NCBI GenBank assembly: GCA_024734495.1
Contig: JALMQS010000089.1
Span: 6,212,420-6,276,419, forward strand
Origin: Forficula auricularia
Taxonomy: Eukaryota > Arthropoda > Insecta > Dermaptera > Forficulidae
DNA length: 64,000 bases
Direction: 5' to 3'
The notes below the pieces were generated by a model. That model had not been told where the DNA came from. It saw only the letters and a program-made list of their open reading frames with translations, and did no database searches. Of the stretch, positions 11,774 to 23,242 are shown piece after piece; position 1 is the stretch's first letter, and the number at the start of each line of letters is the position of its first letter. The position numbers and the translations under genes are program-made.

Positions 11774-12589
11774 ATACTATATATATTGATCTAGATTAAT
11801 TTGTAACAACGCTAAGAGAAATTTCTCTAAAAAAATTTCCCTCTTGACTAGAATCAAACCTACGAACTCTTGAACTAAGGTCATCTGCTTTAACCACTCG
11901 ACCAATGTAAGATTATTATTTATACCATGATTTCTATTACTAAAACTATAAATTTTTGATTTAGACTTTGTGTCGAGATAATATTGTATTCATTTGAACT
12001 CGAATGAAAATGAAAAAACACCAATTGATTTTAAATTAAAAAACATTGAATATATATTAATTAACGAGGCAAATTTGAAATATAATTGTCAGTTCGGATT
12101 TTAAACTGACAGCTCCAATTGATTTTCATTAACCAGGCAAATTTGAAATATAATTTTAATTTGCACTCGAATTTTGAAATGAAAGACTCTAAAAGACTTT
12201 AAATTAAGAAACATTAAATATATTTTTTGTAATTAATTAAATTAATTGAACCGCGTAAATTTGAATAATTTCCATGATTCAGCCTGCGAATTTTTTGCAG
12301 TTCATAAATCATTTCATTATTTTTGTTTTGAAAAGGAAAAATGAAATTTAAATTTAAATTTTAAATTTAAATATATTCATAATTATTCCCCCCCCCCCCC
12401 CCGCCACTCAAAAATTAAAGAGGCGAAACTTTTAAGAGACGATGTATTTTCGGTAGTTTACGGGTATACATTTGGAGTGTGGTTTTTTAAGAGGAATAAA
12501 ATTTTTGGACCGAGACGCTGCCCGCCAGGGCACTCAGCCCGGAGGGCCGAGCTTCGAGGGCGTGCCAAAAGCACGCACGAAAAGCTCGT
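11774..12589 (+). mobile_element. Helitron-like non-autonomous element, copy 1
   Basis: Starts ATACTATATATATTGATCTA and ends with a GC-rich hairpin (GGCGTGCC / GGCACGC type) followed by CGAAAAGCTCGT. The same ends recur at 16566-17380, 21956-22821 and 60762-61516. The strand is set by the 3' hairpin. It inserted 26 bp after the TMEM151 donor site. Homopolymer C at 12390-12402 differs in length between copies. The exact class is inferred: terminal hairpin, no TIR and no target duplication point to Helitron or Helentron derivatives, but the canonical CTRR end is absent. Confidence 0.75.
11839..11910 (-). ncRNA. Antisense tRNA-like segment inside Helitron-like copy 1
   Basis: On the minus strand the segment reads like a tRNA: D-arm region TTGGTCGAGTGGTTAAAGC (an A-box-like sequence typical of Ser/Leu tRNAs) and a T-arm GTAGGTTTGATTCTAG, which is GTAGGTTCGATTCTAG in the other copies (B box). 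The acceptor stem does not close properly and the anticodon arm is poor, so it is not a functional tRNA. Counterparts lie at 16631-16702, 22021-22092 and 60819-60889. Confidence 0.6.
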
Positions 12590-12820
12590 TAAGTAATAAT
12601 AAGGTTACCATATTTTTGGGGTCCAACCCAGGACATATTTTTGAAATTACTTAAAAGTCTTAACAGTTTACTGAAATATTAAACTTTATTTGTTCAGTTG
12701 TATTTTTCACTAGACATGACTTTTTTTTAGAAAGGTTTCTTTGTTTTAATTATAGGTTAATCAATAATACATCATAAAATTCATAACAAGAAAGTTCTGA
12801 ATTAATTTTAACATTTAGCA

Positions 12821-12916
12821 CAGGGCTGTCCAACCCGTGGCCCGTGGCCCGCGGGCCGCATGCGACCAAGCACTGCAATGAGCAATGCAACATAAAATAA
12901 TAACTTCGTTAAAACA
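12821..12916 (+). mobile_element. hAT-type terminal repeat (CAGGGCTGTCCAACC), element remnant
   Basis: CAGGGCTGTCCAACCCGTGG followed by CCCGTGGCCCGCGGGCCGCA is a widespread hAT terminus. The element is interrupted at 12917 by the 987-bp inverted-repeat insertion and resumes at 13904-13916 with TTTGTTGGACATTTCATACG. The matching right terminus was not found. Confidence 0.65.
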
Positions 12917-13903
12917 AACCGAATGTTTTCTACATTTGATTCAATCGCGAATCAAATGTAGGGAATTTTTGTCAAATATTGAGTGAAAATAATATCTGAA
13001 CTTATATATTTCTAACTTGTAATAATGATTTTAAATAAATTTTATAATTTTTCTCATTAATATATCAAAGAATAATTGCTACATCAATGAGAATTGTTTT
13101 TGACCGCGCTTATTTGAAAAATATATTTATCGCGAGACTACTGCGGATTATGCTATTGGAGTCTGCGGAGTCTTAAGTCTGGATCAAGAGAGAAAAAGAT
13201 GTGATCCACTTAGCTACAATCCAACGTCATTTCGCGTATAGCCCACTAGACATTCGGATGGATCACCAAGTGAATTTGAAATCTCAGATGTTATATATTT
13301 AATCTCCCAGTCTCCAGAGCGCTAGATCTATTAGCATGTATGTTAGATGCTTGCCATTAATTAACCGAATGTTTTCTACATTTGATTCAATACTCCGCAG
13401 ACTCCTATAGCGTAATCCGCAGTAGTCTCGCGATAAATATATTTTTCAAATAAGCGCGGTCAAAAACAATTCTCATTGTTTTATCAATTATTTTTTGATA
13501 TATTAATGAGAAAAATTATAAAATTTATTTAAAATCATTATTTCAAGTTAGAAATATATAAGTTCAGATATTATTTTCACTCAATATTTGACATATTTGA
13601 TTCACGATTAAATCAAATGTAGAAAACATTCGGTTAATTAATGACAAGCATCTAACATACATGCCAATAGATCTGGCGCTCTGGACTGGGAGATTAAATA
13701 TATAACATCTGAGATTTCAAATTCACTTGGTGATCCATTCGAATGTCTAGCGGGCTATACGCGAAATGACGTTGGATTGTAGCTAAGTGAATCACATCTT
13801 TTCTCTCATGGTCCAGACTTAAGACTCCGCAGACTCCAATAGCGTAATCCGCAGTAGTCTCGCGATAAACATATTTTTCAAATAAGCGCGGTCAAAAACA
13901 ATT
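12917..13903. mobile_element. Inverted-repeat satellite-like element with 12-bp TSD
   Basis: Flanked by perfect 12-bp direct repeats TTCGTTAAAACA (12905-12916 and 13904-13915). Inside, a block beginning ACCGAATGTTTTCTACATTT and running to the CTGCGGAGT motif near 13172, plus a linked block to about 13365, is repeated in inverse orientation from about 13366 to 13903. The recurring motif CCGCAGACTCC(A/T)ATAGCG is followed by TAATCCGCAGTAGTCTCGCG. Partial copies occur at 39168-39425 and, inserted in a Helitron-like element, at about 22466-22668. Non-coding. The class is unknown. Confidence 0.75.
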
Positions 13904-14396
13904 TTCGTTAAAACAGTTTGTTGGACATTTCATACGACCATAGATCGCTCATACAACATTTAAATTATTAAAAATATATAGTTTTAATGAATTTTTCCTT
14001 TAGTTTCTTCATATTATATTTCTGGATTAAATTTACAGATATATAAATCATCTGACCCTTTATATGTACTAACACTAAGAAAATTATGGGTGAATGAATT
14101 TGAAATTTTATTTGATAATGGTTGTCTTATTTCTTTCTGCTATCTTATATTATGACTGCGAATCCAGTTCACTTTTTTAAGACTAAGCCACGAAACGTCG
14201 ATATTGAATTGATTTGATTAGTACTCTATATAGAGATGAAAATAAAATAAAATTGCGTATTTTGATATTTCAATGATCCATAATAAAAACTCATTTTTTT
14301 CTTTCTTCTGGATTCCAATACGTAACGATAATTCAGAATGGAATCTCAAAGAACCCTTAATGAAATGTTTGTATCATCATCATTGAGTATACAGTC

Positions 14397-14745
14397 CTAA
14401 GACTGGTTTGATGCAACAATCCGTCTCCACTCGACTCTGTCCCCCGCCAGCTGTTTGACCTCTCTAAATGTCTGGCATCCCATATCCCCAATTATTTGGT
14501 TGAAATATTCTAATCTGGGTCTTCCCTTCCCTTTTCTTTCCCACCTCCCCCTCCAAGATATCCCTAAGCAGTCCCCCATGTCTCAGTGTGTGCCCCATCA
14601 TCTGACCTCTTCTCTTCTTCAGACTCTTCCACAAGGTTCTTCTTTCTCCGATTCTTCCAAGAACTTCTTCATTTGTAATTTTATCCATCCATTTGATATT
14701 CATCATTCTTCTGTAGCACCACATTTCGAAAGCCTCTAATCTCTT
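14397..14745 (-). pseudogene. Non-LTR retrotransposon C-terminal fragment (RTE-like)
   Basis: The minus strand reads FEMWCYRRMMNIKWMDKIT, NEEVLGRIGERRTLWKSLKK, GHTLRHGGLLRDILEGEVG and, after a frameshift, KGRPRLEYFNQIIGDMGCQT and FREVKQLAGDRVEWRRIV. This is the typical post-RT tail of LINE proteins (AxEMWCYRRM, ..GHILRH.G, GRPR). Only the tail is present. Confidence 0.85.
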
Positions 14746-15156
14746 TCTCTACGCTTTTCTAATCCATGGTGGGATTGGTATGTCTGGTGTTCCTTATCTG
14801 CTATATATAACATATTCCTATAGTGGTTACAATAAGATTACCTGGTAGTTATATTATAAATGTCTATCTATCCATGAGCTAATTCTGTGCTGTTTGCATT
14901 CAGTCTGATTAGAAAGAATGTTTAGCGCGCCTGGGAGTGCCTGGGATATATGCATTCGAATAATATGCTCCCTGTTGCAGGTTGCATCTTCAGGCGTTGA
15001 ATATTAAAAAAATCATAATATTTAGACATTACTAACATTTTTAAAATATCAAAAATTTTAATCTTCACGTTTTAAGGTATTAAATTTATGTTAATTATTG
15101 TATTGCGAAATTTTTCTATTACCTAAATTAGGAGTATATTTATATTTTTGAATAAG

Positions 15157-16067
15157 CTGACGTGTTCTGATGTGGCCATTCACTTGACTTTACCATACAC
15201 CCTGGCGCCTCACTTATATTTAATATTATAAGTGTAAATGTGGGGTACCACTGATTACGTATACAAAATTTGGTTGAGTTTGGTACAAGGGCTAAGATTT
15301 TCATTTTTGACCCCCCCCCCCATTTTGGGCGTTTAGTTTTTGAATTTTTAGATTACTGTGGGTCCACCGATTTATGTATACAAAATTTTGTTAAGTTTGG
15401 TACAAGGGACTATATTTTCATTTTTTGACCCTACACCCTCCCCCCACATCTTGGACGGTTAGTTTTTGTATTTTTAGATTACTGTGGACCCACGGATTAT
15501 ATGTATATACAAAATTGGGTTGAGTTTGGTACAAGGGTCTATATTTTCATTTTTGACCCCTCTCCCCCATTTGGTCGGTTAGTTATTGCATTTTTAGACT
15601 TCTGGGGTCCCACTGATTATGTATACAAAATTTGGTTGAGTTTGCTCAAATGGCCTAGATTTTTAATTTTTAACCCCCCTCTACTCCCCTCCACCCCCCT
15701 TAATTTTGGGTCCATGTGCACCAAAATCTAATCAGCTCTTAATCTCACTGGACCAAAACTACGTGTGAAATTTGGTTTCGATATTCACACTAGTTTTTGA
15801 GCTAGCTCGTCCCCACAAATTTGGTAACACACAGACTAACAGACAAACTAACAGACATTTTGACAAAACAATTATCTCGAAAAATATAATTTTTTCGATG
15901 TTCACTTATTTGGGCTTTTTGTAGATCGAAATGCCATGGTTTGACTCAATTTTTTTAATCAAAATAGTTTCAGCCGTTTTTGAGATATTTCGAAAAAAAG
16001 AAGGAAAAAAAAACACTTTTTTCATGGACGATTACAATACTTGGCCATACCTTGTATGGTAAAGTAA
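15157..16067 (-). mobile_element. TACTTTACCATACA-family element, copy B, with internal tandem repeats
   Basis: The element is inverted relative to copy A. It begins CTGACGTGTTCTGATGTGG and ends CTTGTATGGTAAAGTAA. Between them lie about four 115-130-bp units of the form TATACAAAATTTGGTTGAG ... CCCCCAT-TTGG-CGGTTAG ... TTTTTAGACTTCTGGGG. Confidence 0.75.
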
Positions 16068-16565
16068 AAAATCTAACGAATGCTCCTTGGCTCAAATCAA
16101 CGAGCTACGAAAACTATTATTGCAAAAATAATCTAAAAGTAATCCAGATGAATACTAGGAATTGCTTTTTTTATAATTTTTATATTATAAAAAAAATCTG
16201 CTTCTTCCTTGTAGACTCAGCAAATTAATATCATAACAAAGGCAGTCCCGACTATTAGAAATTGAAAAAAATGGATTCTGAAAATTCTACGTCGTTTAAA
16301 TTAGCCATGCATCGCTCAATCGTACTCACTGTAGTCAGCCACTGTCCTCCAGTTTCTCCAGTTACCCGAAGATTAGGGATGGCAAATTATTTTAATATAT
16401 CGATATAGCTTATAGCGCAGCAAATATCTCGATATAATATACGATATATTTTTATTACTTAATTATTTTTTAGATACTAACATATCAAAAAATAACCAGT
16501 AATTGTAGATTATTGAGAAATAAAAACATCCTTTGATAGTAAAAATAATTTAATCTTAAATATAT

Positions 16566-17380
16566 ATACTATATATATTGATCTAGATTAATTTGTAACA
16601 ACGCTAAGAGAAATTTCTCTAAAAAAATTTCCCTCTTGACTAGAATCGAACCTACGAACTCTTGAACTAAGGTCATCTGCTTTAACCACTCGACCAATGT
16701 AAGATTATTATTTATACCATGATTTCTATTACTAAAACTATAAATTTTTGATTTAGACTTTGTGTCGAGATAATATTGTATTCATTTGAACTCGAATGAA
16801 AATGAAAAAACACCAATTGATTTTAAATTAAAAAACATTGAATATATATTAATTAACGAGGCAAATTTGAAATATAATTGTCAGTTCGGATTTTAAACTG
16901 ACAGCTCCAATTGATTTTCATTAACCAGGCAAATTTGAAATATAATTTTAATTTGCACTCGAATTTTGAAATGAAAGACTCTAAAAGACTTTAAATTAAG
17001 AAACATTAAATATATTTTTTGTAATTAATTAAATTAATTGAACCGCGTAAATTTGAATAATTTCCATGATTCAGCCTGCGAATTTTTTGCAGTTCATAAA
17101 TCATTTCATTATTTTTGTTTTGAAAAGGAAAAATGAAATTTAAATTTAAATTTTAAATTTAAATATATTCATAATTATTCCTCCCCCCCCCCCCGCCACT
17201 CAAAAATTAAAGAGGCGAAACTTTTAAGAGACGATGTATTTTCGGTAGTTTACGGGTATACATTTGGAGTGTGGTTTTTTAAGAGGAATAAAATTTTTGG
17301 ACCGAGACGCTGCCCGCCAGGGCACCAGCTCGGAGGGCCGAGCTTCGAGGGCGTGCCGAAGGCACGCACGAAAAGCTCGT
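16566..17380 (+). mobile_element. Helitron-like non-autonomous element, copy 2
   Basis: Nearly identical to copy 1 over its full length, with a different C-run length and few substitutions, so both moved recently or were homogenised. It includes the antisense tRNA-like segment at 16631-16702 with the intact B box GGTTCGATTCT, and the terminal hairpin GGCGTGCCGAAGGCACGC. Confidence 0.8.
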
Positions 17381-17755
17381 ATATATATATTTTACATTTA
17401 AAGGTAGTTTCACCTAAGGTTATATAACAAAAACAGTAGTCAATAATCATAGCCATGTGGAGTACACTCTTTTTTAAATTTAAAAATTAACTTATAAAAA
17501 ACAACACAAAACATGAAAAAACTACTTTCCACAAAATGATTCCAAAAACAAAATCTTGGACAGTTTTTTTTTGCCAGTCAGACGGCTTCGATTTTTTTTC
17601 GCTATTTTTCTAGTATTATGGTATTTTTTCACCTCTATTACAATATATGACATAAATTTTTATTTTTTGTGTTTAGACTACCTAGTCAAAGTATTTTTTA
17701 ATAGTTGTCTTCTTCTTCTTCTTCTTCTTATTGATAGACCTGTGGTCTGTTTATC

Positions 17756-19145
17756 CTAACTCGTCCTGCCAGCGTTTTTAGGTCGACCTCTACTTCTTTT
17801 CCCTGCTGGCTTGTTCGTTAAAATTTTCTTGAGAATTCGGTCTTCACTCATTCTTTCCACGTGTGCATACCAATTCGCTCTTCTACATTTGACCCAGTCA
17901 TCGATCTTTTGTATTTCACATTTTTCCCTGATGTCTTCACTTCTTTGTTTATCAAACAACGATACGCCAAGGATTCTTCTTAGGGTCTTCATCTCAGCCG
18001 TCTCCAACATCTGCCTAGTTTTAGCTGTATCTGGCCTTGTTTCGGCTGCGTACGTCAATATTGGCCTTATCATAGTTTTATATATTCGCACCTTGGCTTC
18101 TGTTCTTAAAAACTTATTCGACCAGATTGTGCTATTAAGACAACCTGATATCCGTAGGGCTTTAATAGATTGTGTTTTTACTTCTGTCTCTAGATCTTGA
18201 TGAGAGGTTATCTGAATACCAAGGTACGTAAATGTCATGACCTGTTCTATTATCTTATCATATAGCTGTAATTTGCATCGAAGTGGCTCTTTGGATATAG
18301 TAAGAGCTTTTGTTTTTGTTGATAGGGTAAGATCGAATTTGGTGGCTAGTAGACTGAATCGGTATAGAAGTCTTTGAAGAGAATCTTCATCTTCGGCAAC
18401 CAGGGCTGCGTCGTCAGCGTAACACACACATGATATATTTTCATCTCCGATGGTGTATCCTTTAAGGTCCTTAATTCCCTCTATTATCTCGTTCATTACT
18501 ATGTTGAATAGTAATGGGCTAAGGAATCACCTTGCCTAATCCCTTGGTTTACTGGGATGCTCTGTGTCAGTCTTCCTTCTATTTTTAATTTTGCAGAGTT
18601 GTCTGTGTAGATATCTTTGATCAGGTTAATAAGGCTATTTGGTATTTTATGCTTAATCAGGATGTTGATGATATGTGCAAGCTTGATTTTATCAAACGCC
18701 TTTTCAATATCAATGAAGCAGAAGAAAGCTGGCTTATTGAATTCCTTGGCTTTTTTCGGAGAGTTGTCTGATGGCAAAAATGGCATCAATACATGATCGA
18801 TTTCTTCGAAATCCTTGTTGTTCATCATGGATATTAGTTATTTCCTGTAGTTTATTTGATATTATTTTTGTAGTTAGCTTCAGATGAGTGTTAAGCAGGT
18901 TTATTCCGCGGTAATTATCAGGCACCCGTCTTTCGCCTTTCTTAAAATACGGGTATAACGACATTTGTTCTCCATTCTTCAGGGATCTTGCCTCTTTCAA
19001 ATATCAGCAGAATCAGCTTTGAAATCTCTTCCCACAGGGGTATACCTCCATATTTTATCAACTCGTTGAGTGATGTTATCTTCGCCAGGAGATTTTCTAT
19101 TTTCAAACTTTTTATGACCTCATAAAGCCTCCTCCTCATCAACAC
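17756..19145 (-). pseudogene. Non-LTR retrotransposon reverse transcriptase, frameshifted
   Basis: Minus-strand frames in order: 19145-18942 (PLWEEISKLILLIFERGKIP, EEWRTNVVIPVF), 19000-18734 (KKGERRVPDNYRGINLLNT, DEQQGFRRNRSCIDAIFAI), 18828-18499 (FFCFIDIEKAFDKI, PVNQGIRQGDSL) and 18496-17756 (CVCYADDAALVAEDEDSLQR, TFTYLGIQI, ILTYAAETRP, KTLRRILGVS, ending with the K(R/S)RGRPK tail). These are RT motifs 1-7 with the YADD active site, then the thumb and C-terminal tail. Three frameshifts and the lack of the endonuclease make it dead. A related copy is at 34830-35895 on the plus strand. Confidence 0.92.
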
Positions 19146-19647
19146 TCACCACATCCCTTGAATCACCAATCCTCCGAATAGTAATAGAATAGAATATTAA
19201 TAGTTGTGATATTGTGAAATAAAAATTTCGTTTAAAATTTTTCGATATATATCGCAAGGCATATATTGATATTCGATATATTTCGCAAGGAATATATCGA
19301 TACTTATATATTTATGGAAATATATCGATATAAAAAAATAATCGATATATCTTTGGCATCACTACCTAAGATGGATTTGAGAAAGAACTACTCTACTCTA
19401 ATTTAGACTTTTTCCTAACTTTTTGTCTTTTAAACTTTTTATTTTTAGATAATTAAAAAATAACCTCGTTTCAAAAAACTTTTCTCGATCCACCGAAGAT
19501 CAGCTTGAATACCAATTTGCCTTAAGTAGACAGCTTAGCTAAATTATTCTTTCGAAACTTATATTTAAATTTCCACTTTAAAAATTAAAGATATATCTGT
19601 GAATAATCGATTTTTGTTAAAAATTGATTAACTCCACAGGAAGGAAA

Positions 19648-19734
19648 ATCAAAAAGCGTGGGACACTTTGTCGAAATTAATTAAAACTTACCTACACAGG
19701 CTTCTCACAGAAGTGCCCCACGCTTTTTGACTTA
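19648..19734. repeat. Inverted repeat with GCGTGGGGCAC motif
   Basis: AATCAAAAAGCGTGGGACAC at the left is answered by AAGTGCCCCACGCTTTTTGA at the right. The same motif pair forms the palindrome at 28383-28560, so both belong to one MITE-like family. Confidence 0.6.
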
Positions 19735-19808
19735 GTAGTGGACATAAAAATGTTTTTAGGTACATTGATTTTATACTTTTTACCGCATTACGGACAAAAG
19801 CGTGTTTT

Positions 19809-20407
19809 TTACTTTACCATAAAGGGTATTAGGTACTTTACCATCCAGGGTATAGTCAAGTATTGTAATCGTGCATGAAAAAAGTTTTTTTTTTGCTTCT
19901 TTTTTTCGAAATATCTCAAAAAACAGCTCAAATTATGTATTTTGATTAAAAAAAATTGGGCGAAACCATAGCATGTCTGTCTACAACAAAGCCCTAATAA
20001 GGGAACATCGAAAAAATTATATTTTTCGAGATAATAACTGTTTTGTCAAAATGTCTGTTAGTCTGTGCGTTACCAAATTTTATGGTCGAGCTAGCTCAAA
20101 AACTAGTGTGAATATCATAACCAAATTTCACACATAGTTTTGGGGCATTGAGATTAAGAGCTGATTAGATTTTGGTGCACATCGAATCAAAATTAAGGAG
20201 GGTGGAGGTGGGTTAAAAATTAAAATTATTACATTTTCAATCTAAAAAAACAAGAAAACCTACTATAAAAATGAACCTATAATAACGAATATTTTTTTTC
20301 TGGCTCCCAAATTAGGAGGGGGTCAAAAAATGAAAATCTGGGCCATTTGAGCAAAATCAATCAGAAGTGTATGGTAAAGTCAAGTGGATGGCCACATCAG
20401 AATGTGT
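19809..20407 (+). mobile_element. TACTTTACCATACA-family element, copy C
   Basis: Starts with a doubled ACTTTACCAT motif and ends AAGTCAAGTGGATGGCCACA followed by TCAGAATGTGTC. The internal repeat is reduced and diverged, with an unrelated insertion around 20220-20300. Confidence 0.7.
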
Positions 20408-20507
20408 CTATTTATTTAGTTTTTTTAAACTACAATTTTTATTAGGGTAAAGTCATTTCGCCGACAATCTGTAGCATTGTCTATTTTCACAATTCTATGA
20501 TTATAAT

Positions 20508-20750
20508 TGAGCAGTTTATAGTATTTTGAAAGCGGCATAAGTTCATTATTTGTTATTTTGAGATATTTGTAATTATATTTTTTAAATACATATATTTAAA
20601 TATATTTTGATGTATTTATTTTGACGAATTCATAAGGATATGTACTCCTTTGGCTGGGATAATATAAATATGAAAAGAAGATATCTATATTTAACTAAAT
20701 CTGTCATTTTTCAAAATTGGATTTAGGCCACTTTCAAAATAAACGGCTCA
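20508..20750. mobile_element. TGAGC(A/C)GTTTAT MITE, complete copy
   Basis: Left end TGAGCAGTTTAT ... TTTTGAAAGCGGCATAAG; right end TTAGGCCACTTTCAAAATAA followed by ACGGCTCA, imperfect terminal inverted repeats of about 40 bp. A second copy at 62579-63539 has a clear TATA target duplication. Non-coding. Confidence 0.75.
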
Positions 20751-21163
20751 ATTGCTTTATTATTTCTTCTCAAAGTAAATATTTTTCCAAATCTCCATGG
20801 ATAAAGCTGAATTTCTGCCTAAACGTTTGAATATTTAATCCGATAAAAATCCAATTCGTCATAAATGAAAAACCGTTTTATTAAAAAATACCCCTTCAAA
20901 CATCAAATAAAAATTAATGATTTTATCATAAAAGTCATTTCTAAAAGCGAATCAAAAGATGTTTTTTTCTTTGTTTTTTTTTATTCTTTAAAATAGATTT
21001 ATCTATTTTTTAGTTGAAAATAAAATGTCACCACATTTTATTTTGGCCATAATTGCTTCTTTCATTTTATGCTTTCAAATATCAAAGTTTTTTTATTTCT
21101 AACAAAAAACTAGAGCAGCTTTTTTCGAGAAAATGATCAATAATGAAAGTAGTCCGTCTAAGT

Positions 21164-21260
21164 CAGTGGTTCCCAAACTTTTGTGGCCCTTCTCCCCTTT
21201 CTGGAGATTGACTAACACCTATCGCCCTCTTTTTATTTTCATTGTAGGGTAAATCCGGGA
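21164..21260 (+). mobile_element. hAT-type terminus CAGTGGTTCCCAAACTT
   Basis: The sequence CAGTGGTTCCCAAACTTTTG followed by TGGCCCTTCTCCCCTTTCTG matches a common hAT end. The opposite end was not located, so the extent is unknown. Confidence 0.5.
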
Positions 21261-21527
21261 GAGATGCCACACATTTTAAAAAACCATTAGTCTAAAGCCC
21301 ATGGTGCACATAACCATAAGTAAATAGTTGTTATGTTAACACAATAAAATGTATTAAGTGTGTAATGGGTTATTATTAAATTAAAAACTGTATAATAAGT
21401 AGAAAAAATTTATTTGTAAAACGTTACTCTGTGGCGTCTAGCCCACAGGTGTCAGGGGTGATGCCGCACCCTACTGGAGAGACAGGGCACTTCTTTAAAT
21501 TTCAAATTACAATAGTAGTAAAAACAT

Positions 21528-21570
21528 ATACTATATATGTTTGTCTAGATTAATTTGTAACAACGCTTAG
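21528..21570 (+). mobile_element. Helitron-like 5'-end fragment
   Basis: Carries only the first about 43 bp of the family (ATACTATATATGTTTGTCTA then GATTAATTTGTAACAACGC) and then diverges. The sequence from here to 21955 is otherwise unassigned. Confidence 0.55.
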
Positions 21571-21955
21571 CTTCCTTTTTCCGCCACTAGATGTCCCGGA
21601 GATCAATTTCAACCAAGATCGAATATGGCCCGGTCAAATTAAAAACTTTATATCGAAATTGAAATCACAGATACATGAAATATACTCTAATCAAAAGAGA
21701 GTAAATTTTTCTGATTAATCGTTTGGTTAATCATATCCATAATTTAATTAGTTTTATATTAAATAAGACGTACACGTTTCGTCATTTTATTTGCAACTTA
21801 ATTCTCAAATCAATTTCCGATAATTATGTGAAATATTCTATCTAAAAAAATTGGAAAAGAAGAAAAAAGAATGTTTCTCATAATGATATTGGACAATTGA
21901 GTTGAGAAATAAGTCGCTGAGAAAGTCAAAAATAAAATTACGAAACATACGTCTT

Positions 21956-22821
21956 ATACTATATATATTTGTCTAGATTAATTTGTAACAACGCTTAGAC
22001 AAATTTCTCTAAAAAAATTACCCTCTTGCCTAGAATCGAACCGACGAACTCTTGAACTAACGGCATGAGCTCTAGCCATTAGACCAATGTAACATTAATA
22101 TTTATATCTTGATTTCCGTTACTAAAACTATATATTTTTGATTTAGTCTTTGTGTCGAGATAATATTGTATTCATTTGAACTCGAATGAAAATGAAAAAT
22201 CACCAATAGATTTTAAATTAAGAAACATTAAATATATATTAATTAACGAGGCAAATTTGAAATATAATTGTCAGCTCGGATTTTAAACTGATGGCTCCAA
22301 TCAATTTTCATTAACTAGGCAAATTTGAAATATAATTCTAATTTGGACTCGAATTTTGAAATGAAAGACTCCAATTCATTTTAAATTAAGAAACATTAAA
22401 TATATTGATAATTGTTCCTCCCCCCCCTAGGCCATTCAAAAATTAAAGAGGCAAAAACTTTTAAGAAACTGAAGGTTTTCTACATTTTATTCGATAGCGA
22501 CTCTAATGTAGGGAATTTTTGTCAAATATTGAGTGAAAATAATATTTGAACTTATATATTTCTAACTTGAAATAATGATATTAAATAAATTTTAATTTTC
22601 TCATTAATATATCAAAGAATAATTGATACGTCAACAAGAATTATTTTGACCGCGCTGATTTGAAAAAAGAGACGATGTATTTTCGGTAGTTTACGGGTAT
22701 ACATTTGGAGTGTGGTTTTTTAAGAGGAATAAGATTTTTGGACCGAGACGGTGCCCGCCAGGGCACCAGCCCGGAGGGCCGAGCTTCGAGGGCGTGTCGA
22801 AGGCACGCACGAAAAGCTCGT
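21956..22821 (+). mobile_element. Helitron-like element, copy 4, with inserted satellite-like block
   Basis: Has the family 5' start, the antisense tRNA-like segment at 22021-22092 (minus-strand B box GGTTCGATTCT) and the terminal hairpin plus GCTCGT. A block at about 22466-22668 (TTTTCTACATTTTATTCGAT onward) is not in the other copies. It matches the inverted-repeat element at 12917-13903, so the two families have combined. Confidence 0.75.
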
Positions 22822-22924
22822 TGTTAATAAAAGTATTTAAGAACTAAATAACTAAATATTTTCAGGTAGTGAAATAAGCCTAGTGGACATGAGGGTTGAC
22901 TGTGTTGGCTCTGGGATGTTTCAG

Positions 22925-23242
22925 GTGACCAAAGTGTTCGGTGTGAATTATGAAGAGGAGGCGGGTCGAGGTGGCGCGACGGCCGCCTGGGCAGAGACAG
23001 AGGGTCAGGAAGGTGCAAGAGGAAGGTGTGTGTCTCGGGAAAGCACGGCCACGAGCTGCGACACGGCCCTTTGGGACCAAGCAATTGCCCCCAGCTATAG
23101 CGAGGCTTTATTGATGGAGGCGACGAGGCCGACAGCTGCTGCCCTGGTCTGCACGGACGCACAAGCCAGCGAACCTGCTCAGGTCACCCTCGCCGACGAG
23201 ACCAGCCAACTACTTCTCGACGGAGCCGAGCAGAACCGTCGG
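22925..23242 (+). CDS. TMEM151-family protein, second visible exon
   Basis: The acceptor GGGATGTTTCAG precedes 22925. The sequence reads VTKVFGVNYEEEAG directly after HYK from the previous exon, matching the family's HY.VEKLFG segment that follows the last membrane helix. Further on, IAPSYSEALLMEATRP matches the conserved cytoplasmic PSYSEALLM motif. The likely donor is CGTCGG|GTTAGA after 23242 (phase 0); an alternative donor CTCAG|GTCACC at 23183 is also phase 0, so the exon could be 60 nt shorter. After the donor the frame continues to 23353 without family resemblance. The whole exon is GC-rich in AT-rich surroundings. Confidence 0.88.

Larger units (their letters stand above)
16374..19364. 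mobile_element. hAT element (about 3.0 kb) containing nested insertions
   Basis: Left end TAGGGATGGCAAATTA; right end CTTTGGCATCACTA. Subterminal repeats contain many ATCGATAT motifs. The flanking 8-mers are CCGAAGAT (16366-16373) and CCTAAGAT (19365-19372), 7 of 8 identical, consistent with an old insertion. Inside are Helitron-like copy 2 and a LINE fragment. No hAT transposase was recognised. Confidence 0.8.

Noticed and set aside
11839..11910. Functional tRNA gene
   Set aside because: A- and B-box-like sequences are present but the acceptor and anticodon stems do not close, and the unit moves with a transposon.
17811..18200. 129-codon plus-strand frame
   Set aside because: Antisense shadow of the LINE reverse transcriptase.
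22824..23162. 112-codon minus-strand frame, Pro/Ser-rich
   Set aside because: Antisense shadow of the TMEM151 exon at 22925-23242.
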